6,075 nucleotides of DNA, taken from contig JAVBYA010000403.1 of NCBI GenBank assembly GCA_030824295.1, positions 1-6,075 of the forward strand. The letters are read 5' to 3'. Shown here one piece after another: positions 1 through 5,841 of this stretch; within the stretch, counting starts at the first letter, position 1, and every line of letters starts with the position of its first letter. The notes beneath the pieces are model-generated. The model was not told the origin of the DNA and made no database searches. It worked only from the letters and a program-made list of their open reading frames with translations. The stretch comes from Bacteroidota bacterium (GTDB lineage Bacteria > Bacteroidota > Ignavibacteria > UBA10030 > UBA8401). The translations under genes were made by a program, and so were the position numbers.

Positions 1-14
1 GAACGGACACTGAC

Positions 15-1391
15 ATGACCGATGTCGGCGTCATCACCACCTCCATTTTCGATCTCTTCAAAGTCGGTCCCGGACCTTCCAGTTCGCATACCATCGGTCC
101 GATGAAAGCAGCGTTCGATTTCCTCCGGCGCATCAATGCCTTGCCCGAGACCCTCACACAATCAGCCTCCGAAATTTGCATCATCCTCTATGGTTCGCTT
201 GCTGCGACCGGTGCCGGTCACGGTACGGACCGTGCGATCGCCGCCGGTCTGCTCGGTAAACGTCCGGAAGAATGCGAGCCGGTCTGGTTCTCTACACTGA
301 TGCTTCCCGGTTCCCGGTATGAGATTCCTGTCGGAAGCGGCAGCATCATCTTCACACCCGATCACGTCCGCTTCGAACGCGGGAAGTTCCATTTCCATCA
401 TCCCAATACGCTGCAGCTGCAGCTCTTCTCCGGTACATCGCTCATCGCAGAGGAGGAATACTACTCCGTCGGCGGCGGTTTCATCCACCGCAAAGGGGAA
501 ACGGAAGAGGAGAAGCCGCACGTGACCCCGCGGTACCCGTACGGAACGATGAGCGGATTGAAGCAGCATCTTGCGGACAATTCACTCTCGCTGTCGGAAC
601 TGATCGTGCGGAACGAAGAATCCGTCTCCGGAATCGACCGGACCGAGATCTACCGGAGAGTGGATGCCGTTCTGAAGTTCATGCATGATGCCGTCCGCCG
701 CGGACTCGAATCCGAAGGGGAATTACCGGGTTCCATCAAACTGCATCGCAAAGCATCGTCGTTGTACCGCAAGGCGCAGGAGATGGCCCGCACGCAGGAT
801 TCCTTCCTCATCTTCCTGAACGCATACTGCGAAGCGGCATCCGAAGAGAACGCCGCAGGCAACATCGTCGTCACCGCTCCCACCAGCGGAGCGTCCGGCG
901 TCATCCCCGGACTGACATATTTGATGAAGACACACTTCCATTACGATATGCAGAAACTGCGTGATGGACTGTTGGTTGCCGCCGCGGTCGGATTCCTGGT
1001 GAAACATAACGCCAGTATCTCCGGTGCGGAGATGGGGTGCATGGGAGAGATAGGGACGGCAAGTGCGATGGGTGCCTCCATGCTCGCGTATTGTGCCGGA
1101 TGCGATATCAACACCGTCGAGGCAGCAGCGGAGATCGCCATCGAGCATCATCTTGGAATGACCTGCGACCCCATCGGCGGATATGTTCAGATCCCCTGCA
1201 TTGAACGGAACGCGATGGGTGCGGTGAAAGCCTACAATGCCTACCTTCTTGCTTCATCCGGTAATCACGCTTTTCAGAAGATCTCCCTTGATTCCGTCAT
1301 CAAAGTGATGAAAGCGACCGGCGAGGATATGTCCAAGAAATACAAAGAGACCTCCGAAGCGGGGCTGGCGCTGAGTGCCACGGAGTGTTAA
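15..1391 (+). CDS. sdaA: L-serine dehydratase (L-serine ammonia-lyase), single-chain iron-sulfur type
   Basis: Cytoplasmic enzyme that deaminates L-serine to pyruvate and ammonia using a [4Fe-4S] cluster. The 458-residue chain has the length of single-polypeptide SdaA proteins. The N-terminal beta domain (about residues 9-155) opens with the family signature GPSSSHT (20-26). The alpha domain (about 185-450) carries TSGASG near residue 290. Three cluster cysteines are visible: C342 in GCMGEIG, C384 in TCDPIGG and C395 in IPCIERN. Their spacing fits the Legionella enzyme as I recall it (343, 385, 396). The chain ends in Cys458, matching the 'tail-in-mouth' fourth ligand described there. The ATG at 15 fits the usual short N-terminus, but only 14 upstream bases are visible and no in-frame stop precedes it, so a longer start cannot be excluded. 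A TGA at 11-13 in another frame could end an upstream gene. The family assignment is very secure. Confidence 0.96.
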   Translation: MTDVGVITTSIFDLFKVGPGPSSSHTIGPMKAAFDFLRRINALPETLTQSASEICIILYGSLAATGAGHGTDRAIAAGLLGKRPEECEPVWFSTLMLPGSRYEIPVGSGSIIFTPDHVRFERGKFHFHHPNTLQLQLFSGTSLIAEEEYYSVGGGFIHRKGETEEEKPHVTPRYPYGTMSGLKQHLADNSLSLSELIVRNEESVSGIDRTEIYRRVDAVLKFMHDAVRRGLESEGELPGSIKLHRKASSLYRKAQEMARTQDSFLIFLNAYCEAASEENAAGNIVVTAPTSGASGVIPGLTYLMKTHFHYDMQKLRDGLLVAAAVGFLVKHNASISGAEMGCMGEIGTASAMGASMLAYCAGCDINTVEAAAEIAIEHHLGMTCDPIGGYVQIPCIERNAMGAVKAYNAYLLASSGNHAFQKISLDSVIKVMKATGEDMSKKYKETSEAGLALSATEC

Positions 1392-1509
1392 CCTTGTAAT
1401 TCAGACGGAACTTCCGTAAATTATACCAGTGGCGATTTGAAAACGACAGCTTGCAGCCGCTCAATTTGTGATAAATTGCTAAAGCGTCGACGGTAGCAAC
1501 ACTTTTGTA

Positions 1510-1543
1510 CCCCGACGCACGTCCCATCGCTGTCGGGGTTTTT
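1510..1543 (+). terminator. Rho-independent terminator after sdaA
   Basis: A perfect 7-bp GC-rich stem pairs CCCCGAC (1510-1516) with GTCGGGG (1532-1538), with a 15-nt loop, followed immediately by five T residues (1539-1543). It lies about 120 nt after the sdaA stop, so the transcript carries a long 3' untranslated region. That region (1392-1509) has only a small hairpin (ACGGA 1405-1409 with TCCGT 1413-1417) and no gene that I can support. Confidence 0.85.
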
Positions 1544-1549
1544 CATTTG

Positions 1550-1584
1550 TAGGAGAGATGAGATCTGAGTTGGCAGTGAAGAGA
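1550..1584 (-). repeat. Degenerate heptad repeat upstream of the S23 gene, inverted relative to the 1983-2066 array
   Basis: Read in steps of seven, the + strand gives TAGGAGA, GATGAGA, TCTGAGT, TGGCAGT, GAAGAGA. Every unit fits NNN(G/C)AG(A/T), the complement of the ACTCNNN heptads found after the gene. The best piece, TGAGTTGGCAGT at 1566-1577, reads ACTGCCAACTCA on the other strand and matches ACTCCCAACTCA of the downstream array at 11 of 12 positions. The stretch is purine-rich and low in complexity, so part of the match could be chance. Confidence 0.42.
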
Positions 1585-1596
1585 TCTTGATATACT
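1570..1596 (+). promoter_or_regulatory. Candidate sigma-70-like promoter for the S23-family gene
   Basis: TTGGCA (1570-1575, one mismatch to TTGACA) and TATACT (1591-1596, one mismatch to TATAAT) are separated by 15 nt, shorter than the usual 17. Transcription would begin near 1603, giving a leader of roughly 18 nt before the ATG at 1621. The -35 box lies inside the inverted heptad copy. If the host is a Bacteroidota-type organism with a different promoter consensus, this assignment would weaken. Confidence 0.35.
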
Positions 1597-1611
1597 GAGG
1601 CAATGATAGGC

Positions 1612-1615
1612 GGAG
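1612..1615 (+). promoter_or_regulatory. Ribosome-binding site selecting the 1621 start
   Basis: GGAG lies 5 nt before the ATG at 1621. The competing in-frame ATG at 1603 has a GAGG only 2 nt upstream, too close to act as a normal Shine-Dalgarno site. This supports 1621 as the start. Confidence 0.5.
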
Positions 1616-1620
1616 ACGTG

Positions 1621-1974
1621 ATGCAGGATTACAAGAAACTGATGGTATGGGAGAAAGCGCACGCATTGACATTGGATATCTATAAGATCACGAAGTCCTT
1701 TCCGAAGGATGAACAATACGGCATTGTTGCACAACTCAGAAGGTCATCAAGTTCTATACCGGCAAATATTGTTGAAGGCTGCGGCAGAAAGACCAATCCT
1801 GACTTCGCACGATTTTTAAGCATGGCCATCGGTTCTGCGAACGAAACAGAATATTTTATTTTGTTGTCAAAGGATCTTCAATACATATCAGACAACGAAT
1901 TCGAGTCATTAACTCAATCTACGATTGAGGTCCGGAAAATGTTAATCGCATTAACATCAAAATTGCATTCTTAG
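1621..1974 (+). CDS. Four-helix-bundle protein, S23 / 23S rRNA-intervening-sequence family
   Basis: A 117-residue, mostly helical protein with no signal peptide or membrane segment. It matches the S23/IVP family (PF05635, TIGR02436) throughout: an N-terminal DYKKLMVWEKAHAL (3-16), IYKITKSFP (20-28), QLRRSSSSIPANIVEGCGR (38-56) and GSANETEYFILLSKDLQYI (71-89). Members fold as four-helix bundles. They were first noticed inside 23S rRNA intervening sequences and are related to the Avd accessory proteins of diversity-generating retroelements. The molecular function is unknown. Here no rRNA, reverse transcriptase or variable repeat accompanies it. An in-frame ATG at 1603 would add six residues (MIGGDV), but spacing of the ribosome-binding site and family length favour 1621. 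The gene is about 40% GC, well below its neighbours, and is bracketed by heptad repeats, which suggests horizontal acquisition. No terminator follows, so transcription could run into metH. Confidence 0.9.
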   Translation: MQDYKKLMVWEKAHALTLDIYKITKSFPKDEQYGIVAQLRRSSSSIPANIVEGCGRKTNPDFARFLSMAIGSANETEYFILLSKDLQYISDNEFESLTQSTIEVRKMLIALTSKLHS

Positions 1975-1982
1975 TGGATCCA

Positions 1983-2066
1983 ACTCTTTACTCAAGACTC
2001 TTAACTCAAGACTCCCAACTCAAGACTCCCAACTCATAACTCCCAACTCAAGACTCCCAACTCAAT
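1983..2066 (+). repeat. Heptad tandem array, 12 copies of ACTCNNN with 14-nt higher-order period
   Basis: Twelve uninterrupted 7-nt units all begin ACTC. The last three bases run TTT, AAG, TTA, AAG, CCA, AAG, CCA, ATA, CCA, AAG, CCA, AAT. Even-numbered units are AAG-like and odd-numbered units from the fifth to the eleventh are CCA, so the real unit is about 14 nt (ACTCAAG + ACTCCCA). The array starts 8 nt after the S23 stop codon and ends 26 nt before the metH start, filling almost the whole intergenic space. Heptanucleotide tandem arrays (STRR) are known from filamentous cyanobacteria, though with other sequences. The role here is unknown. Confidence 0.95.
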
Positions 2067-2092
2067 AATTTCCACTGTTTATTCGAGATGTA

Positions 2093-5000
2093 ATGACTAA
2101 ATCATTCGAGCAAATCCTAAAAGAAAAGATCGTCGTATTCGACGGGGCCATGGGCACCAATATCCAGACGCAGAACCTCACGGCTGATGATTTCGGCGGT
2201 GAGCATCTGAACGGCTGCAATGAATACCTCCTGGTCACCAAGCCGTCGGCGATCGAGAAGGTCCATGCGGACTTCCTCGCTGCCGGCGTCGATGTCATCG
2301 AGACCGATACGTTCGGCTCCTCGTCCATCGTTCTGGCAGAGTACGATCTGCAGGACCGTGCGTACGAGATCAGCAAACTTGGCGCTCAGCTCGCCAAAAA
2401 GGTCGCCCGCGAGTTCTCCACTGCCGCTCATCCGCGTTTCGTGGCCGGTTCCATCGGACCGACGACCAAACTGCCGTCGTTGGGGCATATCGGTTTCTCA
2501 GAAATGGAACGCTCGTATTACGAACAGGTCTCCGGACTCGTCGAAGGAGGCGCTGACCTGCTCATCGTTGAAACGTCGCAGGATATCCTGCAGGTGAAAT
2601 CCGCGCTCGGCGCGGTCTTCCGTTACTTTGCGGACAAACGGATCAAACTGCCGGTCGTCAGTTCCATCACCATCGAGACCATGGGAACCATGCTCATGGG
2701 AACGGAGATCGGCGCAGCTCTGACGGCTTTGGAACCGTACGATATCTCTGTGATCGGTATGAACTGCGCGACCGGTCCCAAGGAGATGTCCGAGAATATC
2801 CGATATCTCACCCAGAACTCCCGCATCCCCGTCTCATGTATCCCGAACGCCGGACTGCCGGAGAACGTCGGCGGAGTGGCGCATTACCATCTCTCCCCGG
2901 ACGAGATGGCGAAGTGGCTCAGCCACTTTGTGAAGGATTACGGCGTGAATGTTGTGGGCGGCTGCTGCGGTACACGGCCGGAGCATTTGAAAGCGGTCGT
3001 CAATGCCATGAACGGCATCACACCCAAACAGCGGACCATTGAGTTCCAGCCTTCCGTCTCCAGCCTCTATTCCAGTGTGACGATGGAGATGAAACCGGCA
3101 CCGTTGATCGTCGGCGAACGGACGAACGCGAACGGTTCCAAGAAATTCCGCGAACTGCTTCAGAAAGAGGATTACGACGGTATGGTGCTGATGGCGAAGG
3201 AAGCCATCAAAGAAGGGGCGCATGTGCTGGATGTCTGCGTGGCGTATGTAGGACGGGACGAAGTGAAGGATATGAAGGAGTTCGTCTCCCGGCTGAACAC
3301 GCAGGTCCCGCTCCCGCTGGTCATCGATTCAACGGAAGCGAATGTCATCGAAGCGGCGCTGCAGCTTTGCGCAGGCAAGGCGATCGTCAACTCCATCAAT
3401 ATGGAGGATGGCGAGGAACGGATCGATCACGTCGTCCCGCTCTGCAAGAAATACGGCGCGGCGGTCGTCGCATTGACCATCGACGAGCGCGGGATGGCGA
3501 AAACGGCAAAGGACAAGTTCGATATCGCAAAACGGATCTACGATCTTGTCGTCGGGAAGTACGGCATGAAGCCGAGCGACCTCATCTTCGATACGCTTAC
3601 CTTCACGCTTGGCAGCGGGGACGAGGAGTTTCGCAAGGCCGGTATCGAGACCATTGAAGCGATCCGTCTCATCAAGAAGGAATATCCCGAGGTCGGGTTC
3701 GTGCTCGGCGTCAGCAATATCTCCTTCGGACTGGCCCCGCATATCCGTCATGATCTCAATTCCGTCTTCCTGCATTTCGCCATCGAGGCGGGACTCTCCC
3801 AGGCCATTGTGAACGCGCAGAAGATCAAACCGCTCTACAAGATCGACGAGCGGGGACGTGAACTCTGCAAACAGCTGGTGTTCGATGAACGGACGTTCAA
3901 CGGTGAACAGTGCACCTACGACCCGCTGACGGAACTGATGGCCTTCTACGCCGACAAGAAGTCGGATATGAAAGCCGAGAAGAAAGAACGGGCCGGCACC
4001 ATCGAAGAGATCCTGAAGAACCGTATCATCGACGGGGAACGGACCGATGTCGGGACCGATCTGGACGAAGCACGGAAGAAATACACTCCGCTGCAGATCA
4101 TCAATGATATCCTGCTGGATGGGATGAAAGTGGTCGGCGATCTGTTCGGACGCGGAGAGATGCAGCTCCCGTTCGTGCTCCAGTCCGCTGAGACCATGAA
4201 AGCCTCCGTAGCGTATCTTGAGCAATACATGGAAAAGAGCGATGCTACGAATAAAGGGTCCATGGTCCTTGCCACGGTGAAAGGGGATGTGCACGATATC
4301 GGGAAGAATCTTGTCGACATCATCCTGACGAACAACGGCTACAAGGTCTATAACCTCGGCATCAAACAGCCGCTGGATGCCATCATCGCCTCATGGCAGG
4401 AAACGAAAGCGGATGCCATCGGGATGAGCGGACTGTTGGTGAAATCGACCGCCATCATGAAAGAGAATCTGGAACTGATGAACGAGAAGGGGATCACGCC
4501 TCCCGTCGTGCTCGGCGGCGCCGCATTGACCAGGCGCTTCGTGGAGAGCGACCTTCGTTCCATCTATAAAGGAACGGTCGTCTATGCCAGCGACGCATTC
4601 GACGGTCTCCGGTTCATGGAGCAGTTGAAGACAAAAGGTGTGGAAAGCTTTGCTCCTTCCGTGGTCGATCAGCCGCAGATCACAGAGGACGGCGATGAGC
4701 TCCTGACCGGTTCCGAAGCGAAGATCGCCGCAGCACTCAAGGATCAGGAGGGACTCCCTGTGACATCCTCGGTATCGAAGGATGTTGTGCTTCCGACGCC
4801 GCCGTTCTGGGGCACGAAAGTGGTGGACGATATTCCGCTCGATGAGATCTTTGCCTACATCAACGAAGCAGCGCTCATCAAAGGACAGTGGCAGGTGCGC
4901 AAAGGGAAACGCTCGGAAGAGGAATACCGCACAGAAGTGGATACGAAAGTCCGCCCGGATCTGGAGCGCATCAAAGAGCAGACGCGCAGAGAGAAACTCC

Positions 5001-5584
5001 TGCAGCCGAAAGTGGTGTACGGATACTTCCCGTGCAATGCGGACGGCAATGACCTCATCATCTATAACGACGATCTGAAGACGGAGCGGATGCGATTCAG
5101 TTTCCCGCGTCAAAAGGATGACCGCTTCCTCTGTCTTTCCGATTATTTCGCTCCGGTCGGTTCCGGCAGGATCGATGTCGTTCCGTTCCACATGGTAACG
5201 ATGGGAGCGAAGGCCTCAGAGCATTCCGCCAAACTCTACGCCGCGAACGATTATAAGGAGTATCTGTACTTCCACGGTCTCAGTGTGGAATCTGCCGAAG
5301 CACTGGCAGAGTTGTGGCACAAGAAGATCCGTGAGGAGCTCGGTATTGCCGGCAAGGATGCACCGGAGATCAAACGTCTGTTCAGTCAGGGATATCAAGG
5401 GTCACGGTACAGTTTCGGTTACCCTGCCTGTCCGAACCTCGAAGATCACACGAAGCTCTTCGAGCTGCTGCAGCCCGAACGGATCGGCGTACACCTGACC
5501 GAAGAATTCATGCTGGAGCCGGAACAATCCACTGACGCCATCATCGTGCATCATCCCGAAGCACGCTACTTCAACATCAAGTAA
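2093..5584 (+). CDS. metH: Cobalamin-dependent methionine synthase (5-methyltetrahydrofolate--homocysteine methyltransferase)
   Basis: Cytoplasmic enzyme that moves a methyl group from 5-methyl-tetrahydrofolate through cobalamin to homocysteine. The 1163-residue chain holds all modules in order. The homocysteine domain (about 1-310) has FDGAMGT (16-22) and zinc ligands C225, C291 and C292. The pterin domain (about 335-600) has GERTN (341-345) and NSINMEDGE (433-441). The B12 cap spans about 635-720. The B12 domain has DVHDIG (732-737), with lower cobalt ligand H734 and partner S785, and GG at 808-809, spaced as in the E. coli enzyme. The AdoMet reactivation domain runs from PTPPFWGT (901-908) to the end, with RYSFGYPACP (1105-1114) equivalent to the RxxxGY motif. 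It is shorter than E. coli MetH (1227) and has the cyanobacterial/actinobacterial type of C-terminus (GYFPCNADGN, YLYFHGLSVE). The Shine-Dalgarno before the ATG is weak (only GAG at 2085-2087). No cobalamin riboswitch is visible, because the upstream space is mostly heptad repeat. No key residue appears missing. Confidence 0.98.
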   Translation: MTKSFEQILKEKIVVFDGAMGTNIQTQNLTADDFGGEHLNGCNEYLLVTKPSAIEKVHADFLAAGVDVIETDTFGSSSIVLAEYDLQDRAYEISKLGAQLAKKVAREFSTAAHPRFVAGSIGPTTKLPSLGHIGFSEMERSYYEQVSGLVEGGADLLIVETSQDILQVKSALGAVFRYFADKRIKLPVVSSITIETMGTMLMGTEIGAALTALEPYDISVIGMNCATGPKEMSENIRYLTQNSRIPVSCIPNAGLPENVGGVAHYHLSPDEMAKWLSHFVKDYGVNVVGGCCGTRPEHLKAVVNAMNGITPKQRTIEFQPSVSSLYSSVTMEMKPAPLIVGERTNANGSKKFRELLQKEDYDGMVLMAKEAIKEGAHVLDVCVAYVGRDEVKDMKEFVSRLNTQVPLPLVIDSTEANVIEAALQLCAGKAIVNSINMEDGEERIDHVVPLCKKYGAAVVALTIDERGMAKTAKDKFDIAKRIYDLVVGKYGMKPSDLIFDTLTFTLGSGDEEFRKAGIETIEAIRLIKKEYPEVGFVLGVSNISFGLAPHIRHDLNSVFLHFAIEAGLSQAIVNAQKIKPLYKIDERGRELCKQLVFDERTFNGEQCTYDPLTELMAFYADKKSDMKAEKKERAGTIEEILKNRIIDGERTDVGTDLDEARKKYTPLQIINDILLDGMKVVGDLFGRGEMQLPFVLQSAETMKASVAYLEQYMEKSDATNKGSMVLATVKGDVHDIGKNLVDIILTNNGYKVYNLGIKQPLDAIIASWQETKADAIGMSGLLVKSTAIMKENLELMNEKGITPPVVLGGAALTRRFVESDLRSIYKGTVVYASDAFDGLRFMEQLKTKGVESFAPSVVDQPQITEDGDELLTGSEAKIAAALKDQEGLPVTSSVSKDVVLPTPPFWGTKVVDDIPLDEIFAYINEAALIKGQWQVRKGKRSEEEYRTEVDTKVRPDLERIKEQTRREKLLQPKVVYGYFPCNADGNDLIIYNDDLKTERMRFSFPRQKDDRFLCLSDYFAPVGSGRIDVVPFHMVTMGAKASEHSAKLYAANDYKEYLYFHGLSVESAEALAELWHKKIREELGIAGKDAPEIKRLFSQGYQGSRYSFGYPACPNLEDHTKLFELLQPERIGVHLTEEFMLEPEQSTDAIIVHHPEARYFNIK

Positions 5585-5607
5585 GGTGAAGATCTGACTT
5601 TCTATAG

Positions 5608-5644
5608 CCGCGATTAAATGGTACATTTGGTCGCGGTTTTTTTT
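5608..5644 (+). terminator. Strong Rho-independent terminator of metH
   Basis: The arms at 5608-5620 and 5624-5636 form a continuous 13-bp stem with a GTA triloop: CCGCGA with TCGCGG, two T-G wobbles, then AAATG with CATTT. Eight T residues follow (5637-5644). The stem begins 24 nt after the metH stop codon and should separate metH from gpmA transcriptionally. Confidence 0.93.
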
Positions 5645-5658
5645 GACACCATCTCAAC

Positions 5659-5714
5659 ATCCATTATCCAGAATCCAGTATCAAGTATCCAGCATCAAGT
5701 ATCCAGTATCCAGT
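5659..5714 (+). repeat. Second heptad tandem array, 8 copies of ATC(C/A)AGT-like units
   Basis: Eight contiguous 7-nt units: ATCCATT, ATCCAGA, ATCCAGT, ATCAAGT, ATCCAGC, ATCAAGT, ATCCAGT, ATCCAGT. In the middle, CCAG and CAAG forms alternate, giving a local 14-nt period like the 1983-2066 array. The array lies 14 nt after the T-tract of the metH terminator. It is read through by a spurious ORF whose repeated SSIQ-like peptide is only the translation of the repeat. Confidence 0.93.
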
Positions 5715-5719
5715 ATTGT

Positions 5720-5775
5720 CCGCCCGGTGAGAGAATCATGGCGGACTGCCGCCCTGATTGTATTCTCGTTGGCGG
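5720..5775. repeat. Long imperfect inverted repeat (hairpin) between heptad blocks
   Basis: Nested complementary arms are CCGCC (5720-5724) with GGCGG (5771-5775), GAGAA (5731-5735) with TTCTC (5763-5767), TCA (5736-5738) with TGA (5755-5757), and GGCGG (5740-5744) with CCGCC (5749-5753) around an ACTG loop. Internal loops and a 5-nt bulge interrupt the stem. No T-tract follows, so it is not a classical terminator. An alternative pairing of GTCCGCC (5718-5724) with GGCGGAC (5740-5746) competes with the inner stem. Confidence 0.6.
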
Positions 5776-5781
5776 CGCAAC

Positions 5782-5795
5782 ATCCAGCATCCTGT
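5782..5795 (+). repeat. Two isolated heptads after the hairpin
   Basis: ATCCAGC followed by ATCCTGT matches the units of the 5659-5714 array but is separated from it by 67 nt containing the hairpin, and is out of its 7-nt register. It looks like a continuation of the array interrupted by, or flanking, the inverted repeat. Confidence 0.6.
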
Positions 5796-5827
5796 TCTTA
5801 AAATTGACTTTCGTCCACCCAATTGTG

Positions 5828-5833
5828 AAAGGA
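5828..5833 (+). promoter_or_regulatory. Ribosome-binding site of gpmA
   Basis: AAAGGA ends 8 nt before the ATG at 5842, a normal Shine-Dalgarno position. It supports that start, which also matches the family N-terminus. Confidence 0.7.
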
Positions 5834-5841
5834 ATCATCCA

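Noticed and set aside
1621..1974. Avd component of a diversity-generating retroelement
   Set aside because: No reverse transcriptase, template repeat or variable repeat is present in the window. The sequence fits the broader S23/IVP family.
1983..2066. CRISPR-like array
   Set aside because: The units are only 7 nt with no unique spacers and no cas genes nearby, so this is a simple tandem repeat.
3329..4294. Long antisense open frame (321 codons) opposite metH
   Set aside because: It lies fully inside metH, a clear full-length gene with intact motifs. The antisense product has no recognisable family and its composition is typical of the shadow of a moderately GC-rich gene.
4391..5191. Antisense open frame (266 codons) opposite the 3' half of metH
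   Set aside because: Same reasoning: it is a shadow of metH, without its own ribosome-binding site or family motifs.
5768..5781. Integron attC-like site around GTTGGCGGCGCAAC
   Set aside because: GTTGGCG does not fit the GTTRRRY core, no matching partner core was found at the other end of the hairpin, and there is no integrase or gene cassette.
5804..5809. TTGACT as a -35 box of a gpmA promoter
   Set aside because: No acceptable -10 box lies 15-19 nt downstream; the expected position reads GAAAGG, which belongs to the ribosome-binding region.
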